Origin: Symbiodinium natans
Lineage: Eukaryota; Sar; Dinophyceae; Suessiales; Symbiodiniaceae
Assembly (NCBI GenBank): GCA_905221605.1
Contig: CAJNDS010000807.1
Coordinates: 1 to 64,000, forward strand
Reading direction: 5' to 3'
DNA length: 64,000 nucleotides
Shown here one piece after another: positions 1-10,635 of the stretch. Both the position numbers and the translations under genes were made by a program. The first letter of the stretch is position 1, and each line of letters opens with the position of its first letter. The notes below the pieces were generated by a model. The model saw only the letters and a list, made by a program, of their open reading frames with translations, did no database searches and was not told where the DNA came from.

Positions 1-1475
1 CCGCCGGGTATATACTGTACTGTAGTCAATGGAGTGCTTCTTTGTGTCGAGGTTTCTCGACATCAGTTGGGGCTGCTGGGGCTCGGGCGACTGAAAAGAG
101 TGGGCCTTTACTGTAAATGTCTGTTGGCAGAACCCCCATTCAGACACAGAGAGGTCCAGAAATCTCAGCCTCCGATGTCCCCCCAAAACTGCCTGCGGCC
201 TAGCACTGTCACTTCTTCTCGGTTTTTGCACGCACATCTTGAGCTCATCGCGTATGGCGCAGTTGAGATATCTCGAAATCGTGTGCCATCCTTGCAGCAG
301 GGGCATCGCCGTGCTCGAAAGATGCAAAACAAAAAGCTTTCTTCCTAGAGAGGCGAGCTGCCGTAATGCGAACGTGTCGGTCATGCCAACAGCCAAGGGG
401 TCCAAGGGAATCTGGGTTCGGGCCTGGGCGTGCGTGGGAATTTCTCTCAGTTTGTTAAGGCAGGGCCTTCAAAGGGGAACTTTGGAGGGTTGGGGGTCTG
501 AAAAACGGGGGTCTCCTCACCTACTCAGACCTGGGATACCGGGATTGAAGCTACGGAGCTATCGTCTTGAGCTGGTAGTGTAACGATTGTAGTGATTCTT
601 CTTTCGAGGTTTCTGGAAATCAGCTGGGGCTAGGGCGATTGAAAAGAAGAGCTGCTGGCAGAACCCCCAGTAAGACACAGCGAGGTCCATAAAGCACAGC
701 CCCCGGAAACCTCCACCGGAACTCCAAAACCCCCAAAACCGCCCGACACGGTCACTTCTTCTCGATCTGCGCGCGTGTCTCGAGCTAGTCGTGTATGGGT
801 TCAGGGAGGCAACAGGAGGGGGTGCCATCCTTGCAGCAGGGACGTCGCAGTGCTTGAAAGATGTAAAAAGCAGGCCTTCCTTGAAAGGCGAGCTGCCGCA
901 ATGCGCGGACCAGGGAACATGAGTTCGGGCTTGGGCATCCGTGGGATTCTTCTGGGGTCTGAAACGGGGGCTATGTACCCTACTCAGACCTGTTCAGACT
1001 TTTTCCCTACCTCTTTCCTGGGGTCCTGTAGGGCCCCGAAGACTCACGCTTGGAGATGGTGCGCTCTCCGTGTTTATAAAGAAAACAATGCTGCCCGTTT
1101 ACCTTGAACTCTGAAGGATGCGTTTCTCCTGGGTCCAGGCATGGGCTTCTGTACTTTACCCACCACTTTAGACCCCCGAAAGGTCTGAGTTGGGTAGCCA
1201 GGGCTTCAGGTGGTCCCTCCCCCTGCCGTGGGGAGACGGGGAGATGGAAAGGTCTATAAAGAATTTCCTCTGCAGCCCCACAGCAACTCCAAGGCCTTCA
1301 GTGCTGTCAGCAGTGGCAAAGGAACACAAAAGCTGAAGTGGTTGAAAAAAAGTGGAGCTCTCTTTTATTGGCTTCAGCCTCCGGGATGCCTGGAGCGCTG
1401 TAAACGCGAGCAGGCTAATGATGCTACCAGCTGCCTGGGAAAACATTGTGCTCCGTGCGCGTGTCTTGGCCCGAG
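1..1475. repeat. Repeat-filled intron block
   Basis: Mosaic of the window's dispersed modules. It holds the sequence that follows the GTCGAC-core module (AGTTGGGGCTGCTGGGG, then GATGTCCCCCCAAAAC), two GGTTCGGGCC-type modules near 411 and 921, and at about 1190-1430 the segment that precedes type A ankyrin exons (CGTGGGGAGACGG, then TAAACGCGAGCAGGCTAATG). Open frames here are not supported: homologous copies elsewhere break them. Confidence 0.6.
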
Positions 1476-1555
1476 GCGCGACCCCGCTCTACCTCGCAGC
1501 GCAGACCGGCCAGCTGGAGTGCCTCCGCGCGCTGCTGAACGCCGGCGCCGACAAG
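1476..1555 (+). CDS. Ankyrin-repeat exon, type A (gene 1)
   Basis: Single ankyrin repeat core, reading TPLYLAAQTGQLECLRALL then NAGADK. It contains the TPLxxAA helix-1 motif and the LL.AGAD helix-2 end. The acceptor is CCCGAG|GC and the donor AAG|GCGCCG, a GC donor. The exon starts with two bases of a glycine codon and ends on a codon boundary. The frame also stays open upstream to a methionine near 1352, but that stretch is repeat sequence shared with introns. Confidence 0.65.
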
Positions 1556-4500
1556 GCGCCGGAGGGGTTGAGGGCTCGGTTACAGAGGTTTGCAAAAAAA
1601 CGGGAAATCTCATTGAAAGCCACACGGGCAGCCCGAAGGGCTCAGGCCCCAGACTTGAAGGCTCCACAGAAATCAGGCCCTAAAGCAAAGACGAGGCAGA
1701 GATCCCCAAGCAACTTCAGACGAGCAGCAATGGCACCAGAGGCAGGCAAGCAGCAAGCAGTCAGGTACCCAAACAAAAACAATGCAGCAGGGGCAGGTAG
1801 CGGTGAGAGCTCGAAAGAACGCCTGCAGCGGCTTTCAAAGTTTCAAAGTGGTTTTGTTCAGAGTCTTTTTCAGAAGGCCTTCGCAGGGATTCGCAGAGGG
1901 TCCCCAAGCCTTCGCAGGGATTCCAAGCCCGGTCCTAAGGGCCAGAGTTTCAGGGGAAGGGAGAAAAATCACATACACCTCGCCTGCACGCCTAGGGCCA
2001 GGCCCCTTTCAAGCCGCCCAGACAATTAGCAAGAACAGATAGGGCATGCGGGGCCAGCGCCTCCTCGAAGAATGCAGCCATCCAGCATCATCAAGTCCAT
2101 GATGCTCCCTCATTGCCCACTCCATCGTATCCAAGCTAGCGAGAGGCATTCGCAGGGTCCCCTCAACCCGAAGAAAAGGTGACGTCTGCCAGAAGGCAAG
2201 CCGTTACCGAGTGCAGAGTCCAAGCCACACCCACCTTAACAGGAAAGCAAAAACGAGCATGGAAAGCAGCGACGATGAAGCAAGACTTCCGATTAACAGG
2301 AAAGCAAAAACGAGCATGGAAAGCAGCGACGATGAAGCAAGACTTCCGATAATTCTCCTCCTGCAGCTAGCAGCCATAGCAAAACCTTCCAAGCTTCCCT
2401 TCAAACGGAAGGGGTCTGTGTCAGGGGCAGGCAGTCTCATCGGGGGATTCGTGGGCAGGCGATGGGAAGGGTAAATCCCCTAGTGCTTCGAGCGCCTCAT
2501 GCGACTTGCTGCCGCATCATGCTTCATCATGCAGCATGATTCTGCATCATGCTGCATCGGATGGCCCCGAGCGCCTAGACAGCTCCCCAAGCGCGCGGGC
2601 TACCCCGGAAACCAGACCCTCGCAACCTGCACGCTCAGTCAACCGATTCCTGAACATGACATTTCCGCGAAAAGAGTCTCTGAGCAGGCTGATGTGACTT
2701 CCCACTAAGACCGGTCAAATCAGACAGCGCATCATTGCTAGACATCACGTGTGACATGTTTTGCGGGGCAGGGTACACACCAGAAGATGCCCTGAAGTTG
2801 TTTGCTGCTCCTGGGGCCCTTTGAGGTACAGCGCCTGTAGCTTCACACTGTCAAAAGAAGTGAAGGCAAGGCGCCCCAAACTCCGTGTAGACTGTTGCCT
2901 CACTTTCAAGAGGCCACCTGCCGTGAAACACTCGGGCCTGGCAAATTTGCAGAGCTTTTGCAGAGGCTTTCTTCCATCCACGTCTCCCAACATCTGCAGA
3001 ATTCTGCGACGGGGCCCTCTCGACAAGAGCTCTATGATTAGAAATGTCCGGTGCCATATTTAGACGGTCCCCTTCTCCAACAAGAAAACATCACATGGGG
3101 TGTGCGCCCCTCCTGTCTCTCCCTGGTTCCAGGAAGCACGCGGGAGGGGTGGCCGGGGCCTCAAAGGGCCGCAGAGTGCCGCAGCCTTCGAGTCTTCTCT
3201 CCTTCGTGCGCCGAGAAGCGCCGAGTCGACGTGTACAGCCATCTCGAAGGGGATGCGATGCGCTGCAGTAGAGCTACAGCATATACTGTACTGTAGTCGT
3301 GACTGTAGTGTTCTGCTTGTAGAGGGTTTTGGAAATCAGCCGGGGCTAGGGCGATTGAAAGACCACAGCCCCCGGAAACAGCCCACCGAGAAGCCACCAA
3401 AACTGCCCGGCACTGTCATATCTGCTCGGTTTGCGTATGGCACTGTTGATGGTTCAGGGAGGCACCTCGAAAGTGCATGCCATCCTTGCACGTAGTGCTC
3501 GAAAGTAGGTCTTCTTTCAAAGGCGAGCCTCCATAATGCGAGACTGTCAGTTCGGTTGGGGGCACCCATGGGCACCCATGGGAGCTTTATTCAGTTCAGG
3601 GTCTCAAAAGGAGAACTTTGGAGGGTTGGTCCGAAGCGGGGGTTTCGAACCTACTCAGGCCTCGTTCCTATAAGGTCCTAAAAGGTTCCGGGATTTCATG
3701 CGTGCAGATGCCTTGGGAAGCCGAGTTTCGGGCCTTGTGGCATTCGTGGGAACCCCCCCCCCCGTTCCGCCAAGGGACACGGCATGTTTGGGAGGGTTGG
3801 TTTGGGCCTGCCCGGGGTCACTGCAGGCGCGGCGCGCTCTGCCCAGGTCCCCCCCGTTTTCAGACAGCCCAAAAAAGTCTCAATTGAGCGCCCCTGCAGG
3901 CCAACCTTCGGAGCTTGTTTCTTCGACCACACACGCTCTCCAAAAGGTTGAATGAATCTCTTTTTTTTGCCGCGCTCTGGGTGGCCATGGAGCAGACACG
4001 CGGGTCAAACTGTGCAGTGAATGAGGCAAACTCAGCCCAAGCTTAAACTTTCTAACACCAATACTGCACCAAGCCTCAAGTCCCAAAGGCGTTACATCTT
4101 CAGCTCTCAACCCTCAGCCCCGTAGACCGAGGCTGTCATCGTGAAAACAACAAAGCCTTCTGCTCCAGGTTTAAAATCTATATAGAATCTATAGGGAGAA
4201 ATGATTCGACATCGGCTCGCCGCTCGGAATCAGAACCTTAGGATGCGCCTGTCCCGCGCGTTGCGTGCAGCTGGAGGTTTCACTAGCCCGGGTCCCGCGA
4301 CCATTCCGGATCCTTTCAAGGCCCTGTTCAGAATAGAGGGCTTTCGTCAAAAGAGCAACTCGAGCCGAAAGGGTGGGTTTGCTCCTGAGCGCCTGGAGCC
4401 CGGAAACCAGCCGCTCAGACAAATCCAGTAGCCAAGCGGAACCTCTAGACCCTGAACCTTCCAAAGCGGGCCAAATCGTGGGAAGCTTTTTTGGGGAGAT

Positions 4501-4573
4501 CTTTCTGCAATTGTGGCCTCTTTCGCTCTGCGCGGCATGGCAGTCGGTCCGGTGTGCGAAGCCTCGGCCCGAG
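1556..4573. repeat. Repeat-filled intron block
   Basis: Contains a 57-bp tandem duplication (2237-2350), a CATGC-rich trinucleotide tract (2496-2560), a block beginning ACATGTTTTGCGGGGCAGGG that also occurs near 15250, 47060 and 52380, and a GTCGAC-core module around 3165-3300. From about 3740 it becomes the upstream half of the type B ankyrin unit, which recurs at 18.2 kb and 53.2 kb. No gene is supported. Confidence 0.6.
2237..2350 (+). repeat. 57-bp tandem duplication (2 copies)
   Basis: Two back-to-back copies begin TAACAGGAAAGCAAAAACGA at 2237 and 2294. The paralogous blocks near 46586 and 51908 have a single copy, so the duplication is specific to this copy and recent. Although 57 is a multiple of three, nothing else suggests that it is coding. 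Confidence 0.9.
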
Positions 4574-5510
4574 GCTGGACCCCGCTCCACGTCGCAGCGT
4601 GTGAGGGCCACCTCACGTGCCTGGAGGCGCTGCTCCGCGCCGGCGCCGAGAAGGCGCGGGGGTTGGGTCTGCAGCTCAAGCTGCAACGGGCATGGAGGGG
4701 AAGGAGAGGGTCATAAGCGGCGGCCGGCTCCGAAAGCAGCCGCTTCCAGTACAGAGTGGCAAAACAGAGTCAGGGAGAGAACTTCTGCCTCAGTGAGATG
4801 CTTCAACCTGAAAGTTCCTCTCCTGCACCCAAAGGTCCCCCCACTATCTCAGGCCCTTAAGAAAGAGAGCAGCAAAATGTAACATGCACCGAAGCGACTC
4901 CAAGCAGCTGGGGCGAAGACCGTTTGGGTACCTCAGCCTGCGAGACTTTTTCGGGCTGGAAGGGCAGCCCTTTCAAGGAAGAGCTTCGTAAAGCGAATGG
5001 CTCTTCCTGACGCTGCGAACCCTGCGCCGTCATATGAAGCCTGCCTTGCACGGTCAATCCCTCCAAAACCTGCACTCTCTTACTCTCTGTCAACCGTGAT
5101 TCCGTGTGATTCGTGAACCCCTTACAGAATTTCTGCTGTAGAATCGGACATAGCATCATTCTAGACGGCGTGGCGCGCGTTCATAGAAGCCGAAGACTCA
5201 TAATGACTCATAGACGCTGTGGCATCTGAGCTTCTGAAGCCTCAGGCTTGTAACCTTCAGCCTTCATTCTCTCAGCTCGGAGTCAAAGTAACATAGCAGG
5301 GGCAGTCTCCGATATACGTTCCAGTGAAGTCGATCCTTCAGAACAGCCCCGTGTTGAGTAGGGTTTAGAGTTCAATGAGACTGAGGAAAGGGCCCACGAG
5401 AACATGTTGGGGAGGCATGCCAGCCTAGAACTGGGGCGAAGGGGGTGCGGCCTGCATCGGCCTGCGCCAGGATTGGCTCCAAGTGCCTCCTCGATTAGGC
5501 AGAACTCCCA
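3740..5510. repeat. Segmental duplication, copy of 18.2-20.0 kb
   Basis: About 1.8 kb is nearly identical to 18.2-19.99 kb (offset close to 14.49 kb), including the type B ankyrin exon and the stretch ATAATGACTCATAGACGCTG. Differences are scattered substitutions and small indels, plus length changes in a C tract near 3753. A shortened third copy lies at 53.25-54.5 kb. Confidence 0.85.
4574..4653 (+). CDS. Ankyrin-repeat exon, type B (gene 1)
   Basis: Reads WTPLHVAACEGHLTCLEALL then RAGAEK. It belongs to the GHLxCLEALLRAGA subtype, together with the exons at 19057, 40273 and 54053. Acceptor CCCGAG|GC, donor AAG|GCGCGG. The flanks differ from type A: upstream is GGTCCGGTGTGCGAAGCCTC, downstream a CTGCAGCTCAAGCTGCAAC stretch. 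The frame is open upstream to a methionine at 4513, but homologous upstream sequence varies in length at 40.2 kb, as expected of an intron. Confidence 0.65.
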
Positions 5511-5726
5511 CACGTCCGGGTACGGCTGAGGCTTCTAATAAGAAATCTGCCTTTTTCAGCCAGGGTTTCGAAATTTCTTAAAACCCCAAATGGAAATAAG
5601 AAAGTTAGGTTTGAACCAGACCCTGAAATATATTTCTTATTCGAGGGTTGATTAGAGGTGAGTATAGGGACAGAGTTGGGCAACATGTAACTCACCAGTG
5701 TAGAGCTTTTCGGTGTGCTCTAAGCT

Positions 5727-5793
5727 CTAAACCCTAAACCCTAAACCCTACCCTAAACCCTAAACCCTAAACCCTAAACCCTAAACCCTAAAC
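5727..5793 (+). repeat. Interstitial telomeric repeat (CCCTAAA)n
   Basis: About nine CCCTAAA units with one CCCTA interruption, in the C-rich orientation. This is the plant-type telomere heptamer, known from dinoflagellates and several algae. It abuts the hairpin array and lies in the interior of an intron-like region, so it is interstitial here, possibly a healed break or fusion point. Confidence 0.93.
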
Positions 5794-5888
5794 GCGGGGA
5801 AGAGGCCCGGCACAAAAAGTCACCTTTTTTGGGCCTTTCCGGCCTGAAACACCTCAAAAAAGGTGACTTTTTGTGCCGGGCCTCTTCC

Positions 5889-5912
5889 CCTGAGCCCTGA
5901 GCCCTGAGCCCT
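5889..5912 (+). repeat. (TGAGCCC)n heptamer tract
   Basis: Three TGAGCCC units between hairpins. Longer tracts of the same heptamer occur at 6035-6081 and 6701-6784, the latter beginning with TAAGCCC units, and (TAAGCCC)n occurs at 6987-7014. The unit differs from the telomere permutation TAAACCC by one or two bases. Confidence 0.85.
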
Positions 5913-6442
5913 TAAAGGCTTCCCCGCAAGAGCCCGGCATCCCCGCAAGAGCCCGGCACAAAAAGTCACCTTTTTTGGGCCTTTCCGGCCTGAAACACCT
6001 CAAAAAAGGTGACTTTTTGTGCCGGGCCTCTTCCCCTGAGCCCTGAGCCCTGAGCCCTGAGCCCTGAGCCCTGAGCCCTTAAAGGCTTCCCCGCAAGAGC
6101 CCGGCATCCCCACAAGAGCCCGGCACAAAAAGTCACCTTTTTTGGGCCTTTCCGGCCTGAAACACCTCCAAAAAGGTGACTTTTTGTGCCGGGCCTCTTC
6201 CCCGCAAGAGCCCGGCACAAAAAGTCACCTTTTTTGGGCCTTTCCGGCCTGAAACACGTCAAAAAAGGTGACTTTTTGTGCCGGGCCTCTTCCCCGCATG
6301 AGCCCGGCACAAAAAGTCACCTTCCGGCCTCAAACACCTCAGTTTCTATGGCAATCGCGAAAGAAGAGCAAAACCAGGCCCAGAACAACCCCCACACAAA
6401 ATGTAACCGGTGGGGTTCGAGCACCCGCCCGACACAAAATGA

Positions 6443-6513
6443 ACCCGGCGGGGTTCGAACTGGTGCCCATTGGCATCAAGGACTGTTGCTTTGCCACTAA
6501 GCTATTCGGACTC
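6443..6513 (-). ncRNA. tRNA-like element, probably a pseudogene or SINE head
   Basis: On the minus strand a good Pol III A box, TAGCTTAGTGG (6494-6504), lies about 33 nt upstream of a B-box-like AGTTCGAACCC (6451-6461). The D arm GCTT-AGTGGCA-AAGC pairs. The acceptor and anticodon stems do not fold properly, so this is not a functional tRNA. A second TCGAACCCC-containing 3' segment follows at 6400-6425. The element sits inside the hairpin array and was copied with it. Confidence 0.4.
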
Positions 6514-7349
6514 TGAAACCCTCAAGAGAATGATGTGTACTTACTACTTTGCTACAATGGAAAAGGTTTTGCCGTGAAAGGTGACTTTTTGTGCCGGGCC
6601 TCTTCCCCGCAAGAGGCCGGCACAAAAAGTCACCTTTTTTGGGCCTTTCCGGCCTGAAACACCTCAAAAAAGGTGACTTTTGGTGCCGGGCCTCTTCCCC
6701 TAAGCCCTAAGCCCTAAGCCCTGAGCCCTGAGCCCTGAGCCCTGAGCCCTGAGCCCTGAGCCCTGAGCCCTGAGCCCTGAGCCCTTAAAGGCTTCCCCGC
6801 AAAGAGCCCGGCATCCCCGCAAGAGCCCGGCACAAAAAGTCACCTTTCCGACCCCAAGCACCTCAAAAAGGTGACTTTTTGTGCCGGACCTCTTCCCCGC
6901 AAGAGCCCGGCACAAAAAGTCACCTTTTTTGGGCCTTCCGGCCTGAAACACCTCAAAAAAGGTGACTTTTTGTGCCGGGCCTCTTCCCCTAAGCCCTAAG
7001 CCCTAAGCCCTGATCCCCGCAAGAGCCCGGCACAAAAAGTCACCTTTTTTGGGTCTTTCCGGCCCCAAGCACCTCAAAAAAGGTGACTTTTTGTGCCGGG
7101 CCTCTTCCCCGCATGAGCCCGGCACAAAAAGTCACCTTTTTTGGGCCTTTCCGGCCTGAAACACCTCGAAAAAGGTGACTTTTTGTGCCGGGCCTCTTCC
7201 CCGCATGAGCCCGGCACAAAAAGTCACCTTCCGGCCTCAAACACCTCAGTTTCTATGGCAATCGCGAAAGAAGAGCAAAACCAGGCCCAGAACAACCCCC
7301 ACACAAAATGTAACCGGTGGGGTTCGAGCACCCGCCCGACACAAAATGA

Positions 7350-7420
7350 ACCCGGCGGGGTTCGAACTGGTGCCCATTGGCATCAAGGACTGTTGCTTTG
7401 CCACTGAGCTATTCGGACTC
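7350..7420 (-). ncRNA. tRNA-like element, second copy
   Basis: Copy of the element at 6443-6513, offset by 907 bp. Here the A box reads TAGCTCAGTGG (7401-7411), a perfect consensus match, and the B box is unchanged (7358-7368). The D arm pairs with one mismatch, and acceptor pairing is again absent. Confidence 0.4.
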
Positions 7421-9407
7421 TGAAACCCTCAAGAGAATGATGTGTATTTACTACTTTGCTACAATGGAAAAGGTTTTGCCGTGAAAGGTGACTTTTTGTG
7501 CCGGGCCTCTTCCCCGCAAGAGCCCGGCACAAAAAGTCACCTTTTTTGGGCCTTTCCAGCCTGAAACACCTCAAAAAAGGTGACTTTTTGTGCCGGGCCT
7601 CTTCCCCGCAAGAGCCCGGCACAAAAAGTCACCTTTTTTGGGCCTTTCCGGCCCCAAGCACCTCAAAAAAGGTGACTTTTTGTGCCGGGCCTCTTTTTGC
7701 AGAGGCTTTAGGTTGAGACTACGGGGCTTAAGGGATTAGAGGGTTTGAGGCTTGCAGTTTCTTGGGTTCTTGGTAAATATGACAGAGAACGTTGCTTAAT
7801 ACTTCCTCGGCGGAATTTTTTGGGGCGAGCCCGCGAGGCCCTGGATTTTAAAATGTGTGGCCGGTCCAGGTCCAGATTTCTTAATTAATAAAATTTCTTA
7901 ACACACTCCTGGGCCGTAACCCCGGGTTCGGACCCTCGCAAGCCGCATGCTGCGTCAATCGTGACTTGGCTGACTTCCCAAGACGTTTTCCGGACAGAGT
8001 GGCGCACATCCATCAACAAAAGAAGAAAGTCAAGGAAACAGCGGTCCTGAAAAATGGTCTCACCGAACGGGAGGCCCAAAGCTACCGGGGCCAAGGCATG
8101 AAGGAAAGACATTCGACGAGTCGCCCGCAATGAAATGATGGGGCAGGCCGCCTTCGCTTCCACCCACCACATCTCCAAAAAAAAAAAGCTGCACGGCGCA
8201 CGCCATCTGCCGATCCCCACGCCTTCTAAATAGACACAATACACACGCATCGTTCCTGAAGTGTTGACGGGACCCCCCCCCCAGAGCAAATCTAGATGTT
8301 ATGTTAAAAGTCCCCACCCATACCTAGGCGTTTCCCATCTCCGACATAAGCACGGCCTCGAAGCACCCTCCCGAATTGTGCGCCCTCCTTCCCACCCCCC
8401 TACTGCCAGGAGGCTCGCCTGGAGAGCGGCCGGGGGCCTCAAGGGCCGCAGAGTGCTGCAGCCTGCGCTTGTTCTTTCTTTTTTTCTCCTTCACGCGGCG
8501 GGAAGCGCCGAGTCGACGTGCACAGAAGGCAGGGGATCGCAGGGGGGGCATACAGCCATCTCGAAGGGGGAGGCGATGCGCAGCATGCTACATCATATAT
8601 ACTGTAGTCACTGTAGTGTCTCTTTTTGCAGAGGTTTGTGGACATCAGCCGGGGATGCTGGGGCTAGGGCGATTGAGAAGAGCGGCTCTTTACTCTAAAT
8701 ATCTGTTGGCAGAACCCCCATTCAGACACAGAGAGGTCCAGAAATCTCGGCTTCCGATGTCCCCCAAAAACTGCCTGGCACTCTCACTTCTTCTCGGTTT
8801 GCGCACACATCTTGAGCAAATCGCGTATGGCCACCCTTGCAGCAGGAGTGTTGCAAGGCTCGAAAGATGCATTCCCTGAACTGAAAGGCGAGCTTCCGAA
8901 ATGCGAGCATGTCGGTCATGCTAGCAGCTGCCGAAGGGGACCAGGGGACCAGGGAACGGGCCTGGGCATCCGTGGGAACTTGCCTGGGTCTGCTCACCTA
9001 CTCAGACCTATTCAGACCTTTTCCCTACCTGAGGTCCTAGAGGGCCCCGGGACTCACGGAGATGGTTCGCTCTCCACTTTGTATTCATACAGTATGTGCG
9101 CTCGGCTTGGAAATCTGCAGGATGTGTTTCTCCTCGGTCCAGTCATGGGCTTCCGTACTTGCTAGCCTCCATTTTAGACCCCACCAAAAGGTCTGACTTG
9201 GCTAGCCCGGCCTCAGGTGTCCTTCCCCCTGCCGTGGGGAGACGGGCAGACGGAAAGGAAAACAAAAGCTGAAGGGGTTGCAAAAAGGGGGCTCTCCTTT
9301 ATTGGCCTCCGCCTCCGGGATGCTTGGAACGCTGTAAACGCGAGCAGGCTAATGATACTAGCAACTGCCTGGACAAGATTGTGTTCGGGCGTGGGTCTTG
9401 GCCCGAG

Positions 9408-9487
9408 GCGCGACCGCGCTCTACATCGCAGCGGAGCACGGCCAGCTGGAGTGCCTCCGGGCGCTGCTGAACGTTGGCGCCAACAAG
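9408..9487 (+). CDS. Ankyrin-repeat exon, type A, divergent (gene 1)
   Basis: Reads ATALYIAAEHGQLECLRAL then LNVGANK. The helix-1 proline of TPL is replaced by alanine and AGAD by VGAN, which makes this the most diverged type A copy. Acceptor CCCGAG|GC, donor AAG|GCGCCG. Beyond the donor the frame stops after four codons, consistent with intron sequence. Confidence 0.55.
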
Positions 9488-9669
9488 GCGCCGGGGGGTT
9501 GAGGGCTCGGTTACAGAGTTTTGCAAATTTGCGAGTGGCCCCCAGGCTCCGGACTTGAAGGCTCCAGCGGTCCCCAAAGCCAAGATGAGGCAGAGATCCC
9601 CCAGACCACTCGAGCAGCAACGCCCCAAACTCCCAAGATGGAGCGTCTTTCAGAGTGGCTTTGTTCAGA

Positions 9670-10635
9670 GTCTTTTTTCAGAGGCCTTCGCAGGGATTCG
9701 CAGAGGTCACTTCCCGAAAAATTCTTAAAGAGCAACTGTTTTGCAGCAAGGGGGGGAGTCGGCGCAGGGGAGGGGGAATGTCATGAGTGATCCTCGGCCA
9801 AGTGTTTCGGAAGGGCAGTCGGGGCAGGGGAAGGGGAATGCCGTGCAGGGGATGGGAAGGCGGGTTGAGGGGCGGAGGGAGCTTAGGATTTGGGATTTTA
9901 GGCTTCAAGGCAGGTTTAGGCTTTGTAGGACTTGGGAGGGCTTGAAGGGGTTTAGGGTTTGGGAGTTCGCGGCTTCGGGTTGAGTGGGTTGAGGGGTTTT
10001 GGGCCATGTGCGGGTGTCTGGTCCGCTCCAGGCCACGCACGCCATACACGCCATACGCGCCACACCAGGAAAGCAAAAACATCAAAACCGAACGTGGAAG
10101 CAGTGAGGATGCAGCAAGACTCCCGACAATTCCTGCAGCTAGCAGCCATAGCCAGAGGCCTTCAAGGCTTCCCGTCGTGGCAAACCTTCCCGCTCAAAGA
10201 GTCCCTGAGCAGGCTGGACGTGACTTCCCACCAAGAACGGTCAAATCAGACAGCGCATCATTCCAGAAAGAGTGCATCGGCTCAGAGCGACAGGAAGTGC
10301 AAGCAACTGTGACATGTTCCGCGGCCGGAGGCCGAAACCCCACCAGGGTGAAGGCTAAAGGTGCCCCAACTCCGCGGCCTCAGTCTCATCGAGCCGCCCG
10401 AACACCACGTGCTCGTCGGTTGCGCTGGCCCCTGTCGTCGTAAGAGACTTAGCATGTCAGGCATCCTTGCCAACCTGAGCCGGTGGTCTTCTTCCGGCAA
10501 GTTGTGGAAACTTCGCAGACACAGAGAGCAACAGCAAAGCAACCACGAACATGGAAAGCAGTGAGGATGCGCAGCAGAAGTGCCAAAACTCCTGCAGCTT
10601 GTAGCCAGAGGCGAAGGAGTCCAAGGCTGCCCTCA
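9670..10635. repeat. Segmental duplication, copy of 56.49-57.46 kb
   Basis: About 0.97 kb that follows the type A ankyrin exon is nearly identical to 56490-57455 (offset about 46.82 kb), so it is shared between gene 1 and gene 2 introns. It begins GCAGGGATTCGCAGAGG and includes a degenerate TTTAGGG-like stretch near 9950. Differences are single bases. Confidence 0.88.

Larger units (their letters stand above)
5797..7695. repeat. Array of perfect hairpins with heptamer spacers
   Basis: Around 12 units of about 90 bp. Each has a left arm GGCACAAAAAGTCACCTTTT and a right arm AAAAGGTGACTTTTTGTGCC, extended by GCCCG/CGGGC into stems of roughly 27 bp, around a ~24-nt loop that starts GGCCTTTCCGGCC. 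Left arms start near 5808, 5955, 6121, 6210, 6305, 6619, 6830, 6909, 7028, 7120, 7215, 7525 and 7616. Some units are separated by (TGAGCCC)n or (TAAGCCC)n, which look like degenerate telomere heptamers. A 907-bp internal duplication (about 6300-6690 and 7207-7600) includes a tRNA-like element. The units could be foldback or MITE-type elements; no protein is encoded. Confidence 0.9.
4654..9407. repeat. Repeat-filled intron block with hairpin array
   Basis: After the type B unit ends near 5510 come about 200 bp of unique AT-richer DNA, the interstitial telomere, and the hairpin array to 7695. Next is a short unique stretch (7696-7900), then a TTCGGACCCTCGC module (7915-8320) and a GTCGAC-core module (8440-8650) with its usual downstream sequence. 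No gene is supported. Confidence 0.6.

Noticed and set aside
1352-1475. Extension of the ankyrin exon upstream to a methionine
   Set aside because: The same upstream sequence is interrupted or deleted in other copies (for example at 45.5 kb), while the CCCGAG|GC point is kept, as expected of an intron.
6443-6513. Functional tRNA gene
   Set aside because: A and B boxes are present but the acceptor, anticodon and T stems do not pair, so only a tRNA-like element is annotated.
5797-7695. CRISPR-like regular repeats
   Set aside because: The repeats are inverted hairpins with telomere-like spacers, not direct repeats with unique spacers, and the DNA is eukaryotic.
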